Shown one piece after another: positions 41,706 to 53,335 of a stretch of 64,000 nucleotides of DNA (the first letter of the stretch is position 1; every line of letters begins with the position of its first letter). Under the pieces are notes generated by a model. It ran no database searches. It saw only the letters and a list, made by a program, of their open reading frames with translations, and had not been told where the DNA came from. The position numbers were made by a program, and so were the translations under genes. Location of the stretch: positions 15,805,579-15,869,578 of the forward strand of contig OX463816.1 in assembly GCA_949825045.1 (NCBI GenBank), written 5' to 3'. The DNA is from Argyresthia goedartella (lineage: Eukaryota; Arthropoda; Insecta; Lepidoptera; Argyresthiidae).

Positions 41706-41990
41706 TTATCTAACGCCAGTAGTATTCAAGAGGTTAATGATAATTATGCGATCACTTCGGCAATCTACCACCCGAGAGATGGATATAGGTTCATGGACTT
41801 TTGTAGCTAACGCGAAAGTGCTTTGACCACTTCGTCTACTTTTGATAAAAGACCAAAACAATTTGGGGTTATCGCGGATGTTGTCCTCTAGGGTTTTGAG
41901 ATGAACGTTGTAACAGCTGACTAAGAGTTTCTCGCACCTATTTTTGATGATTTTCAATGATATTTCAAAAGCGTCTCTCAATATTATTTT
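41706..41990 (-). pseudogene. LINE linker fragment between endonuclease and RT
   Basis: LLVSCYNVHLKTLEDNIRDN followed by PKLFWSFIKSRRSG is the conserved linker region of Jockey-type LINE ORF2 proteins. The endonuclease and RT do not flank it here. It is the segment missing from the LINE at 42600-44690, but it lies on the wrong side of that element's tail, so it is more likely a separate copy. Confidence 0.7.
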
Positions 41991-42187
41991 TCTCGCGAAG
42001 TAGGTTAATGAGGTTTTTATTTAACCTCGTGATATAATAGGCCTGCCATGTCGTTAACATTTTCCATTGCACCCAATTGATCAGCCCAGTCTACGCCGTT
42101 TAGTTGTTAGATAATCGCGCTGAAATCACCTTTGAAAAAACTTTAGCGTGGGTTACTACTATTGCATGCAAGAGTGTCGTCTGTGGC

Positions 42188-42600
42188 GGATTTATTGATT
42201 GATTGATATTTCTTTATTAACACAATTAAACAACAGTCATTAAAAATAAATCGGAGATAGGTAGAGTTAGTGTCAATAAGAACCGGCTCAGTAAAGCTGA
42301 TCTGAGACAAGTCTCAGCTTCAGCGCTGGTTTTTAGTCGGCCCTCCAGAACACCAAAAGGGACTATTTACTCGTGGGTCGATATTATGTAGATACGCTGA
42401 TTGATTGATTGATTGATATTTCTTTATTAAAACAATTAAACAACAGTCATTACAAATAAATGAGATATATAGAGATAGTGTCAATAAGAACCGGCTCAGC
42501 AATGCTGAACTGAGACAAGTCTCAGCTTCAGCGCTAGTTTTCAGCCGGCCCTCCAGAACACCAGAAGGTACAATTTACTCGTGGATGATATTAGGTAGGT
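42188..42600 (-). repeat. Two direct copies of a LINE 3' end with (TGAT)n border
   Basis: TTGATATTTCTTTATTAA ... CCGGCTCAG ... GACAAGTCTCAGCTTCAGCG ... CCTCCAGAACACCA appears at about 42192-42360 and 42412-42580. Each begins at a GATTGATTGATT run. On the minus strand these are 3' UTR ends terminating in a short (AATC)n tail, which suits CR1/Jockey-type target priming. The right copy is continuous with the LINE at 42600-44690. Confidence 0.7.
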
Positions 42601-42987
42601 ACTTGTAAACATTGTAACAAATATTTATACAAAAAGGGAAAAAAAACTACAAATATTTTCTTTACAAAAAGAAAATACCCAAAACACAATTAAAAAAAAT
42701 ATTTAATAGTAATAATTAACAAAGCACCATTTAGCTATAGAGCAGGCAGCAGCACACAAAATCCAGTTTTATCAGGCGACTATGCAGGCCATAACGGTCA
42801 GGTTAAAGATAATAAAAATACTTGGTTATGTTAGGTTAAAGTTAAACTGCAGTTATTTGCTCACCTAAAAGATATTTCTTAATAGAGAATTTGAATGTAT
42901 CTTTATACACAGGCAGGCTTAAGGGCGGTGGTATATCATTCCAAATTTGGCTGCAGCAAATCGAAAGCTCCCCTTGAACCCGCTGGA
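42600..42987 (-). other. LINE 3' untranslated region
   Basis: AT-rich non-coding DNA between the RT C-terminus (42988) and the (AATC)n tail near 42400 on the minus strand. Confidence 0.55.
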
Positions 42988-43935
42988 TTAGTGCCTGGGA
43001 ATCGACAGCTTATTCTCTGCCTTCGAGCGTGTTCCCCTACTGTGGAGGTTTTTGGAGAATGTCAGCTTTTTGAACAGATAGTCGGGTCTTTTGGAGTGGA
43101 TTATTTTGTGTAGTAGACATGCATAATGTGCTCTCCGACGAGCTGACATCTTCCAAACGCTATTCTTGTTCAAATAAGGGGTGGCATGGGCTCTGCTCTT
43201 AATATTGTAGCAAAACCTTGCACAAGCATTTTGCACTCTCTGTATTGCCGTTTCAGTCTTTTTATATATTCGCGGCTCATAGACAGCATCGTAAAAATAA
43301 AACAACGATAGAACCACAGGCTCTGTTAGAGTTTTTCGGTCTTGATTCTAAGGTTTTTACGTAGACCATACAAATTCTTCAGTCTGTAGAAGGCTGTACT
43401 GCTTTTGAGTTTATATGGTCCTCGAAACGTCCATGATTAAACCCAAATTTCTTGCTTTGGCTACACCTGTAACCCGTTCCTCGTTTATTTTGATTTTAGA
43501 ATTATTTGATAAAACACGGTTACGCTGTCATTTCGTTCCTAGAATCAGATATTGAGATTTAGTTGGGTTCAGAACTGAATTGTTATTTTCAGACCACCTA
43601 TTAACATTATCAAGATCATGGTTTATAGTTTCTACAGCATCCAGGGTCCACCCTGGCAAGAAGCTGTGATATATTTGAGTGTCATCTGCATAAAGGTGGA
43701 ATCGGCAGCTCTTTATACAATTTTCAATGTCAGCAGCATAATAAACAAAATTGGGCTAATGATACATCCCTGCGGGGCTCCTTTGGATATGTTTTTCAAT
43801 AATAATAAATCCACACTCATACAATCAAACGCCCTCGATAAAACAAGTAAAACTAGAGCACTTGCCATGTTTTCATCTGAAGCTGCGATAATATCATCAG
43901 TAACACTTAACAGTGCCGTCTGCCGGATGATGAGT
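42988..43935 (-). pseudogene. Jockey-type LINE reverse transcriptase
   Basis: Minus-strand RT in several frames. From about 43930: SVTDDIIAASDENMASALVL and SRAFDC (palm), then GAPQGCIISPILFIM (about 43770) and a frameshifted YADDT-type region (about 43690), and finally RIYKKTETAIQRVQNACARF ... CLLHKIIHSKRPDYLFKKL (42988-43317), the typical Jockey C-terminus. Stops and shifts disable it. At its 5' edge it joins the endonuclease directly with the linker missing. Confidence 0.75.
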
Positions 43936-44663
43936 TGATTTCAAGTGGTGGATGGTAGTGGTTGACTTTTAATAAAATATCGTTAGCCAAAGATACCTCG
44001 CAAATGGATATATCAGTAATAATTAATTCCAGAATGTTTTGGTTTGATTTCACGATGTTGTTTTTCTGTGACAAGCTATTTAACGTCAAAAAGTCTGTGA
44101 GGCATTTTTTTATCGCTCCTGAGGTGACAAATGGTATATAATCCCCTGATGAGTTCCCTATAATTCCTCTAATTTTAAAATCGCCCATTATGCATGTTTT
44201 TAGGTCATGGAGTTCCGAGACGCGATTGCAGTTTTTTAGAAATATATCCAGTGCTAGTATGCTTACAGGGGGGGGGGGGGGTATACCGCACATAAAGCCA
44301 GCTGTTTAATTGTTTCGTTATCTTTATGTTAATAGTTACCCATAAGTCTTCGCATCCACTCTCCCAGTCAGACATCCTTTTAGAGTCATATTTCTTTGAT
44401 ACTGCAATAAGCGTACCTCCACCGTCACATTTTTGAGAAGTGGTTGTGCCCCTATCTCATCTATGAACCATGTACCTATCGTCAAAAAGCTCTGTACTGT
44501 TAATACCATCATTAAGCCAAGTTTCAGTTAAAATTATAATATTATAATTTGAGGAAGGCAAATTTCGGAAAAAAGTGTTTGTTTTGGTTCTCAGCCCACG
44601 TGTGTTCTGATAAAAAATACTAAACTTAGTGAATTTTAAATATGAAGTCGTAAATAAGAGCAA
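43907..44663 (-). pseudogene. Jockey-type LINE endonuclease
   Basis: From 44663: FSIFYQNTRGLRTKTNTFF and NIIILTETWLNDGI are the APE-endonuclease N-terminus (QN and TETW motifs). After a small frame change GTLIAVSKKYDS is read, and then PPPPPVSILALDIFLKNCN, LKTCIMGDFKIRGI (a GDFN-like motif with Asn lost) and ELIITDIS. It is nearly full length. The poly-G tract (plus 44267-44281) falls in the YxPP region and probably mutated by slippage. The domain ends abruptly at the RT, so the linker is deleted. Confidence 0.75.
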
Positions 44664-44706
44664 ATATTATAACTAGATGATGTATTTCTGTTGCCGCTCT
44701 AACAAC

Positions 44707-45566
44707 ATATATTAAAAACAGAATGAAATAAATAATTAATGGCCAATACAACAATTATTTCAATACCACATACAAACATATGAATGCATCTGGTAACGTA
44801 CATGGAGTGTGAAATTAGCCACACCAATAACTTTATTAACAACATTTTGCTATGTCAAATCTAAACTATTCACTCTACACCATCCCTACCATTGTGCGGT
44901 AGTAAGTAACCCTTCATGTGCGAGTTTGATTCGCACTTGACCGGTTTTTAAGTAAGCAGTGTAACCGTGTAGTTACTTAAAAAAATCACTTCACCTTTTC
45001 AATTTTTATATTATTTGCTTGAAACCGCGCGATACACAGTTTTCTAAAGCTAGTATCAATGCTAGATAAAATTCTATAAAGCTGTTCTCTGTAGTTACCA
45101 GGCTAGAGAATAAAATGTGAACGAAACATGACCGGAGTAAATAGTAAAACTAGAAAATACTAAAGGAGTGTGTAGCAAAACGTTAAAGTAAATAGTGCCT
45201 GATCAAATCACTGAAAAAGCGTGACGATGTGTATACTCGTATATTACAGCTAAATTTAGAAGTGTTCCTTGCTTAAGGTCCAAAAATAAATACGACTTTG
45301 GACATTAACCAGCTAAACCTAGGTTTAACCAAAGTGACATATGTATATATATTAATAATACACAAACATGATGTAACGTAAAGTGTGGTGTCTTCAAATA
45401 TTGATTATGAGAACTTTTTCTTTACATACTTCATTGTGATTTACCTCTCAGCCTAAATGTATAAGTGGGTGAAAAATATAGTTACTCTGATAAAATTAGT
45501 TTATTAATCATCTCCCGAAGAACCCTTTCAAAGACTTCACGTTTCTGTTAACCCTTGTATAGGTAT
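44707..45566. repeat. Left flank duplicated with the DIRS element, copy 1
   Basis: Identical or nearly so to 50843-51702 (offset 6136). It lies outside the DIRS ends, so the duplication is of genomic DNA, not a second transposition. No gene recognised. Confidence 0.9.
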
Positions 45567-45961
45567 ATTAAATATCTTGACCGATATTCAGGGCCTAATT
45601 AAAAACATGAGAAGACATCCTTGATTTTCAGTGCTAAACTAGTGACATATATCCGGTCCGTCCGTTCCCGCCCGGATGTTCGGTTAAGCCGCGTGGTACC
45701 TTGTTTGCGCGCGCGCCCCACCACACCACCGAGGCAGTTCGGATTGTTGAATTCGAATTTAGCTTCATTGGCGTCTTGATTTTCGCACGGCACAGTCGCT
45801 GCTCAGCTCCTGAGTACGGCCTGCCGAAAATCTATACATCGTGACGTGAGAACTCTTTTGCATATTATAACCAACTGTTCGTTATAGAATTTCTTAGTAT
45901 TTTCTGATTTATTGCAGGCAAATAAAAAATACCTAACGGTGTGACCGTTCGTTTGTGTAAA

Positions 45962-46174
45962 ATGGAGCAAGAAACCCGTCCAGTGTGGAGCACGTGGCGG
46001 CTCGTAAGGATAAAGGCAAGAAAAGGCGGAAACCGGTGAGCTCTTCGGACTCCGACAATTCTAGTTCGTCCTCGTCGAGTTTCTCGGAAAGCGACGATCG
46101 CAGGAAGCGGTACCGACGACGCAAACGCATCAAGGAACGTAAGTTCGATCTTCTTTTTAACGAGATTAAAGATC
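45962..46174 (+). pseudogene. DIRS copy 1 gag, 5' part
   Basis: Begins at ATG 45962 (MEQET) but a 10-bp deletion relative to copy 2 shifts the frame at once. The intended frame (DKGKKRRKPVSSSDSDNSSS, then RRKRYRRRKRIKERKF) resumes from 45985. It is interrupted by piggyBac at TTAA 46175. Confidence 0.8.
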
Positions 46175-46178
46175 TTAA
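46175..46178 (+). repeat. piggyBac TTAA target duplication, left
   Basis: TTAA, repeated at 48649-48652. The intact single TTAA is present in DIRS copy 2 at 52321-52324. Confidence 0.95.
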
Positions 46179-48648
46179 CCCTAGAAAGATAACCATAGTA
46201 CAACGTGCCTAAAAGATAACCATACGCTTCAAAGGCGCATGATTTTGTAATGCGTCTAATAAGGTATATTTTGCATATTTGCCTGAACAAATATACTCAT
46301 TTTAATAGTCCGGGATAGTTTTAAAAATAAAATGCGTTACTTTAAGATATTGTTTTATTTTAAGAGTTTGAAAACATAAATCACTAGACGTCTATGAAAA
46401 ATTAAAAAAAAATCAACATCCTTCTTTTTATGGGGGAAATACCCATAAATTATTACAAAAAATAGTGTTTTTCTCTTACAAATAAGTTGACAATATAACT
46501 ACAATAAAAGTATATAACAACCTACATAACATTTATGACTAATACTTGGTTTACAGACAGTCTTTACAAATTTCAGTCTTATGTTCGCCACAAACGGGCT
46601 TTTTGCATTTGGCGCAAGTCATCTTGGACATTCTCCTTTTTTTTGATATGCAGTAACTGCAGTAGCGTCTTTTCTTTGCTGGGGGCTCCTCTTCTTCATC
46701 CATGGGAGCCTGTGCGGTAGGTTTTGGCAGAACAATTTCAATATTGCTTCGCACATGTCTTGGCAAAGTGGGAGCTTCCAGCCTTTGCGTCATCCACGGT
46801 GTAGTCAGCTCTATACTGAGATTTTTCATAAATTCTCTGCGATTCAAAGGCTTTTCATTTTTGGACAGCATATTGTGATAATATTACATATGAATTTACA
46901 AAGGTTATGTTCAATATGCCGTAGAACATGACCATTGGCCATCTGTTGGTCTTTCTTGAACAAGACATTCCCGAGCACATTTGATCAAATGTGTCGACGC
47001 CACCCTTAGTCTGATTGTAAAACATGATCATCTCAGGCTTGCCAGTAGTTTGGTTTATCGCAGCTTCTTCGTCGCATGAAGACAGCAGGTAAACCATTTT
47101 AGAGGGCTTTGGTTTGTACGACACAAGTGTCAAACAGCCATCATAGCAGAACATTGACGTTCCTATTGGTCGAGATCGGGTGTTTTTCAGTTGCTCTGGA
47201 ATCTCACGTTTGTTAGATCGAATCGTCCCAACAAGAGTCAATTTATAAGGTTCTTGAAGGAGTGATTTTGCTAGTGGTACCGAGGTGAACCAATTGTCGC
47301 AGGTAACATTGCGATTGGTGCCATGAATAGGTCGAGATAGTTCTTTGATATAATATTCTCCCTGCGGCAATCCATTTGTGTTTGTGGCTTTTCCAATATA
47401 TGGCATTGCATTCAACATATACTTTGTTCCACTGTCGCACATCATTGGAATTTTTATGCCATACTTATTTGGTTTGTTGGGAATATACATTCTAAAAGAA
47501 CACCTCCCTCGGAACCCTAGCAATTGCTCGTCGATTGTGACATGTTCTCCTGGCGAATAGTTGAGTTTACATTGGGTTATAAATAATTCCCAAACTTTTC
47601 TGATCGGTATGAAAGGGTCTTCTTGACGAGTAAGGGGCCGCAAAGATTTATCATCCATCCGGAGGCATCTAATCAAGAAATCAAAGCGATCTCGGCTCAT
47701 CACTGCAACATATCTTGTTCCTGAAAAGCTACTGTCGAATAGCTCTTCAGTTGATAAGTGATTATCTTTCAATGCTGCACTCAGGGTTAGCATCCCAATC
47801 AAAGCTCGAATTTCTGTCAAACATGTGTCTCTAAAAGTGGCTTTGGTCATGTCAGTTCGACGTTTTACAGATATCTCAACATTTGTCCAACGAACAATCT
47901 CTTCGGCGATTTCGTCAGTAAGAAACAACTCAAAACATTGTTTCGGATCACATATATTTCGGCACATGCGCGTTGGACCCCTATTTGTGCGAATTATATT
48001 GATTGCAGATGTTCTGCCATGAGTTCGACCTTTAACAGTTGACCAGCAATGTTGGTTCTTACCTCGAATTACTCTACCCTGAGGGGTTATGATACGACGG
48101 TCTTGCATTGGACTTTCAGGTGACGCTGAGGATACAGTCTGGGATAAATCTTCACTTTCCGGTACATTGTTTGACTCTTCGGGCTCCTCGTTGTCCATAT
48201 ACTCATCTTCAAAGTCACTCTGAACATCGTCTTCGCTCACGTGATCTTCTATCTCGATGTCACTTTCCTCACGCTCACTGCCGACATCTTCATCTTCTTG
48301 GTTCAATAATGAACAAATTTCATCTTCCTGTAACGCCTTTCTGGTCCCCATGTTAGTAACATATAATGCATCCTAAAATAAAACAGAAACGAGTGAAATT
48401 TATGTCACATCAGTATACATGCAAACACTAAAAGTTACACAAAAGATAACCATACGCCTCGCGAGCGCAACCACTGGTCATAACTACGAAAATATAATAC
48501 TTACCGCGAAGAAACAGCCGTCCTGCTACAGCACTGACCGACGACTGTGTTGGCTATAAACGACCCGTTGATACGCGCATCGATTGGAAAGAGACAGCAG
48601 TATATTTGCAGCGTGGGCGCCTATGCGACGTAGGTTATCTTTCTAGGG
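46179..48648 (-). mobile_element. piggyBac element, 2,470 bp
   Basis: Left end CCCTAGAAAGATAACC, right end GGTTATCTTTCTAGGG: 16-bp perfect TIRs beginning CCCTAGAAAGATA, as in the founding piggyBac. The length is also close to it. A second motif AAAAGATAACCATACGC occurs at 46211-46227 and 48441-48457 in the same orientation. It is flanked by TTAA. The transposase is on the minus strand with one frameshift. Confidence 0.95.
46551..48351 (-). pseudogene. piggyBac transposase, one frameshift
   Basis: The ORF starts at ATG 48351. The acidic N-terminus (HVSEDDVQSDFEDEYMD) precedes the DNA-binding/dimerisation region and the RNase H-like core with the catalytic Asp triad D274 (TIDEQLLGFRGR), D352 (TCDNWFTS) and D453 (KGGVDTFDQM). 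Near 46880 a one-base shift ends the first frame at 46855; the second (to 46551) carries RLEAPTLPRH and the Cys-rich C-terminal domain CSYC...CAKC...CGEH...CKDC that binds the terminal repeats. The triad matches the known piggyBac spacing. The enzyme excises and inserts at TTAA without footprints. Full length is about 595 codons. Only this frameshift separates it from an intact gene. Confidence 0.92.
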
Positions 48649-48652
48649 TTAA
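48649..48652 (+). repeat. piggyBac TTAA target duplication, right
   Basis: Second copy of the target, followed by AAGCCAGCTTGCTG of the DIRS gag. Confidence 0.95.
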
Positions 48653-49663
48653 AAGCCAGCTTGCTGCTACACAGGAATTTCACGAATATGATTGTGAACC
48701 ACGGCATGACTTGATTGACCCTAATGTTAGTGGAGACCTCTACGAAGGTCAGGTGACTCGGCTTTCGAGGTCGATCTTAACATTTTTACTGGTATAAAAA
48801 CCAAGGAGCCCGCTGTACCGCAGGCGTCTCCCGAACTAACACAACAATTAAAATATTTGCAGCGATTCAATAGCCAGGACTGGATTAACGTCCGATATGC
48901 CGACGTCCAAAAACACTATTTATTTGCGCCGGGTTGCACTAATATTGAAGCTAATGACGAGATAAAGAGGTATGATACATCTAAAACTACCTTAAACATG
49001 GAAATGGCTTTTGCCGGCATTTCCTATGTATTGCTCATACAGCGCGACGCGTTTTTGAGTGAATTACAAGCCTTTCTAGCCTGGGCGCATCAGGTCGAAA
49101 ACCTACGATTTGACGATATCCATACAAAGCTCAAAGAAATGTTGGCCAATGGTGAGTATAGCAAGATTTCAAACGACGCTCTCCAGCTCGTCTGTGGACA
49201 CCGGGCTGAACTTATTCAATATCGCAGAGAAGGCATACTCTCATCAGTAAAAGACTAGTACCACAAAAATACACAACGGAAAATTGCGCCGTCAGGTTCT
49301 CATCTATTTGAAGCTGACAAGTTAAATGCTTTATTGGAAAAAGCGGGTTTAGTTAAAAATGTGTTTTGGGTGGAAGGAAAGTCTCGCTACAATACTGCGC
49401 TACAGTACGAGCCTTCCACTTCTACCCGCAGTCAGATGCAGAAACAGACCGCAACTTATAACAATCGCGCGCAATATCATAATCAAAGCCAGTATCATAC
49501 TTCGGCCCGAGGCAGGATAAATAATAATTCGATTCGCGGGCGAGGCGCGCGGGGTTCACGCGGCCGTGGTCTACCCGACAGGTCAGGAAGGGATTATCAA
49601 CCCAGACGTTCTCCCTCATCCCACCGGGATAGGAGACACCAAACCCATAAACGAAAATATTGA
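48653..49663 (+). pseudogene. DIRS copy 1 gag, 3' part
   Basis: Continues gag after piggyBac (SQLAATQEFHEYDCEPRHDL). A frameshift near 48770 and an in-frame TAG at 49256-49258 (after SSVKD) are shared with copy 2. The C-terminus is Arg/Gly rich (SARGRINNNSIRGRGARGSR). No zinc knuckle. Confidence 0.85.
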
Positions 49664-50835
49664 CTATGCCATGCACATGCATGCAAAATTTCACGCCGGA
49701 CAACTCCGCATGTACTACGATCGTTGGAAACAGTTGGGAGCTCCCACATACATTCTAAAAATTATACAAGGATGCCGCATTCCTTTTGTGTTGAAACCAC
49801 CATTGCACATTCCAAACAGTCGCAGTGTGAAAACACCAGAATCAGAACAAATGTCGAAAATAATGAAAAACATGATCTCGCAGGGTATGCTAGAAAAGGT
49901 GCGCCCATCGCCCAGCTTTATTTCCCCGATATTCCTGCGCCCCAAGAGCGACGGCACATGGAGGCCCATATTCAACTTAATAAATCTGAACCAATACGTC
50001 AACACTCGACTTTTCAGACTAATAAATGTTCATCGGGTAACGGATTTTCTACAACCAAAGGATTGGTTGGGCAAAGTGGACATTCACCAGGCATACTTCC
50101 ATGTCCCTGTATTCGAAAGACACAGAAGGTTTCTCCGCCTTCTGTACGGCGACAAAAACCCACAAATACTGGAAATGACGTGCCTACCCTTCGGCCTTTG
50201 TTCAGCACCGAGAATATTCGCCTCAATTACCAACTGGATAGCACAATACCTCCGCGATCACGGTATCCGGATCATCGTGTATCTCGACGATTTTATGCTG
50301 GCTCATCAAAACAAAGCCACTCTCATAAATCAAGTGTCGTTGACACTGAACACGCTCGCCCACCTAGGCTGGCAAGTGAACACAGACAAATCTGTTTGCA
50401 ACCCACAGAAGGCAGTGGAATACCTAGGCATTGTGTGGAACACATGGCAGAACGCGAAATACATTCCTCAGAGGTTAATAGCAAAAATACATTGCACGGT
50501 ATCCAAAATCTTGACAACACGTCCGTCAAAGAGTTACAAGGTCTCATTGGCCTGCTGAACTTTGCCAGTTTTGCTGTACCGAGGGGTCGTCTAAATTACC
50601 GGTATTTACTGTTACAGGCCAACAAGGCCTTGAAACTAAAGATGACCAAAACCTTTCCTCTAGTTGCGAAAGCCCTAGTAGAGTTGGAATGGTGGCAGTT
50701 GAATTGTCGGAGGAGTACTCTACTTCATGACCCACTATCGTCTCATTACCTAACAACAGATGCCAGCGACATCGGCTGGGGGCCAAATTAAACGAAATCT
50801 CAATAACAGGTTCATCGCTACCCTCACAGCAGAAC
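49566..50835 (+). pseudogene. DIRS copy 1 reverse transcriptase, truncated
   Basis: Same content as copy 2: RPIFNLINLNQYVNTRLF, LGKVDIHQAYFHVPV, LPFGLCSAPRIFA and the catalytic VYLDDFMLAHQ. The frame changes near 50510 into the connection/RNase H start (ELQGLIGLLNFASFAVPRGR, TTDASDIGWG). The copy ends at 50835. Confidence 0.9.
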
Positions 50836-50842
50836 AGAAAGA
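50836..50842. other. Duplication junction filler
   Basis: AGAAAGA lies between the DIRS break (AGCAGAAC) and the restart of the left flank (ATATATTAAAAACAG). It matches neither parent, as expected for end joining with a few added bases. Confidence 0.7.
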
Positions 50843-51702
50843 ATATATTAAAAACAGAATGAAATAAATAATTAATGGCCAATACAACAATTATTTCAAT
50901 ACCACATACAAACATATGAATGCATCTGGTAACGTACATGGAGTGTGAAATTAGCCACACCAATAACTTTATTAACAACATTTTGCTATGTCAAATCTAA
51001 ACTATTCACTCTACACCATCCCTACCATTGTGCGGTAGTAAGTAACCCTTCATGTGCGAGTTTGATTCGCACTTGACCGGTTTTTAAGTAAGCAGTGTAA
51101 CCGTGTAGTTACTTAAAAAAATCACTTCACCTTTTCAATTTTTATATTATTTGCTTGAAACCGCGCGATACACAGTTTTCTAAAGCTAGTATCAATGCTA
51201 GATAAAATTCTATAAAGCTGTTCTCTGTAGTTACCAGGCTAGAGAATAAAATGTGAACGAAACATGACCGGAGTAAATAGTAAAACTAGAAAATACTAAA
51301 GGAGTGTGTAGCAAAACGTTAAAGTAAATAGTGCCTGATCAAATCACTGAAAAAGCGTGACGATGTGTATACTCGTATATTACAGCTAAATTTAGAAGTG
51401 TTCCTTGCTTAAGGTCCAAAAATAAATACGACTTTGGACATTAACCAGCTAAACCTAGGTTTAACCAAAGTGACATATGTATATATATTAATAATACACA
51501 AACATGATGTAACGTAAAGTGTGGTGTCTTCAAATATTGATTATGAGAACTTTTTCTTTACATACTTCATTGTGATTTACCTCTCAGCCTAAATGTATAA
51601 GTGGGTGAAAAATATAGTTACTCTGATAAAATTAGTTTATTAATCATCTCCCGAAGAACCCTTTCAAAGACTTCACGTTTCTGTTAACCCTTGTATAGGT
51701 AT
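50843..51702. repeat. Left flank duplicated with the DIRS element, copy 2
   Basis: Copy of 44707-45566. No gene recognised. Confidence 0.9.
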
Positions 51703-51719
51703 ATTAAATATCTTGACCG

Positions 51720-51906
51720 ATATTCAGGGCCTAATTAAAAACATGAGAAGACATCCTTGATTTTCAGTGCTAAACTAGTGACATATATCCGGTCCGTCCG
51801 TTCCCGCCCGGATGTTCGGTTAAGCCGCGTGGTACCTTGTTTGCGCGCGCGCCCCACCACACCACCGAGGCAGTTCGGATTGTTGAATTCGAATTTAGCT
51901 TCATTG
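51720..51906. repeat. DIRS left inverted terminal repeat core (187 bp)
   Basis: ATATTCAGGGCCTAATTAAA ... GAATTTAGCTTCATTG, exactly inverted at 56780-56966. The outer 17 bp (51703-51719) are unique to the left end. Confidence 0.95.
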
Positions 51907-52097
51907 GCGTCTTGATTTTCGCACGGCACAGTCGCTGCTCAGCTCCTGAGTACGGCCTGCCGAAAATCTATACATCGTGACGTGAGAACTCTTTTGCATA
52001 TTATAACCAACTGTTCGTTATAGAATTTCTTAGTATTTTCTGATTTATTGCAGGCAAATAAAAAATACCTAACGGTGTGACCGTTCGTTTGTGTAAA

Positions 52098-53335
52098 ATG
52101 GAGCAAGAAACCCAGGAGGTTCCGTCCAGTGTGGAGCACGTGGCGGCTCGTAAGGATAAAGGCAAGAAAAGGCGGAAACCGGTGAGCTCTTCGGACTCCG
52201 ACAATTCTAGTTCGTCCTCGTCGAGTTTCTCGGAAAGCGACGATCGCAGGAAGCGGTACCGACGGCGCAAACGCATCAAGGAACGTAAGTTCGATCTTCT
52301 TTTTAACGAGATTAAAGATCTTAAAAGCCAGCTTGCTGCTACACAGGAATTTCACGAATATGATTGTGAACCACGGCATGACTTGATTGACCCTAATGTT
52401 AGTGGAGACCTCTACGAAGGTCAGGTGACTCGGCTTTCGAGGTCGATCTTAACATTTTTACTGGTATAAAAACCAAGGAGCCCGCTGTACCGCAGGCGTC
52501 TCCCGAACTAACACAACAATTAAAATATTTGCAGCGATTCAATAGCCAGGACTGGATTAACGTCCGATATGCCGACGTCCAAAAACACTATTTATTTGCG
52601 CCGGGTTGCACTAATATTGAAGCTAATGACGAGATAAAGAGGTATGATACATCTAAAACTACCTTAAACATGGAAATGGCTTTTGCCGGCATTTCCTATG
52701 TATTGCTCATACAGCGCGACGCGTTTTTGAGTGAATTACAAGCCTTTCTAGCCTGGGCGCATCAGGTCGAAAACCTACGATTTGACGATATCCATACAAA
52801 GCTCAAAGAAATGTTGGCCAATGGTGAGTATAGCAAGATTTCAAACGACGCTCTCCAGCTCGTCTGTGGACACCGGGCTGAACTTATTCAATATCGCAGA
52901 GAAGGCATACTCTCATCAGTAAAAGACTAGTACCACAAAAATACACAACGGAAAATTGCGCCGTCAGGTTCTCATCTATTTGAAGCCGACAAGTTTAATG
53001 CTTTATTGGAAAAAGCGGGTTTAGTTAAAAATGTGTTTTGGGTGGAAGGAAAGTCTCGCTACAATACTGCGCTACAGTACGAGCCTTCCACTTCTACCCG
53101 CAGTCAGATGCAGAAACAGACCGCAACTTATAACAATCGCGCGCAATATCATAATCAAAGCCAGTATCATACTTCGGCCCGAGGCAGGATAAATAATAAT
53201 TCGATTCGCGGGCGAGGCGCGCGGGGTTCACGCGGCCGTGGTCTACCCGACAGGTCAGGAAGGGATTATCAACCCAGACGTTCTCCCTCATCCCACCGGG
53301 ATAGGAGACACCAAACCCATAAACGAAAATATTGA
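52098..53335 (+). pseudogene. DIRS copy 2 gag
   Basis: ATG at 52098 (MEQETQEVPSSVEHVAARKD). A Ser/Asp-rich acidic stretch and then an Arg/Lys-rich stretch (RRKRYRRRKRIKERKF) precede a conserved central part (RFNSQDWINVRYADVQKHYL, FRDD-like FDDIHTKLKEMLANGEYSKI) and an RG-rich C-terminus. A frameshift near 52440 and a TAG at 52928-52930 interrupt it; both are also in copy 1, so they predate the duplication. It ends at TGA 53333-53335, overlapping the RT frame. Confidence 0.85.

Larger units (their letters stand above)
45567..50835 (+). mobile_element. DIRS element copy 1, 3'-truncated, with piggyBac insertion
   Basis: Starts ATTAAATATCTTGACCG, with its left inverted repeat core at 45584-45770, and runs through gag and RT to CACAGCAGAAC at 50835, where it breaks off in the RNase H region. 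Tyrosine recombinase and right end are missing. Apart from the 2.47-kb piggyBac, a 10-bp deletion in gag (after GAAACCC near 45975) and a handful of substitutions it matches copy 2. Confidence 0.9.

Noticed and set aside
45599..45793. 64-codon minus frame repeated at 51735-51929
   Set aside because: It lies in the DIRS inverted repeat; its repetition follows the repeat structure and not protein constraint.
45865..46290. Minus-strand frames opposite DIRS gag and RT (also 49422-50005, 50544-50981)
   Set aside because: They are shadows of the coding strand with no domain of their own.
49724..50791. 355-codon frame overlapping DIRS RT as a separate gene (also 53396-54463)
   Set aside because: Most of it is the RT region read in the wrong frame; only its last quarter is true pol continuation after a frameshift.
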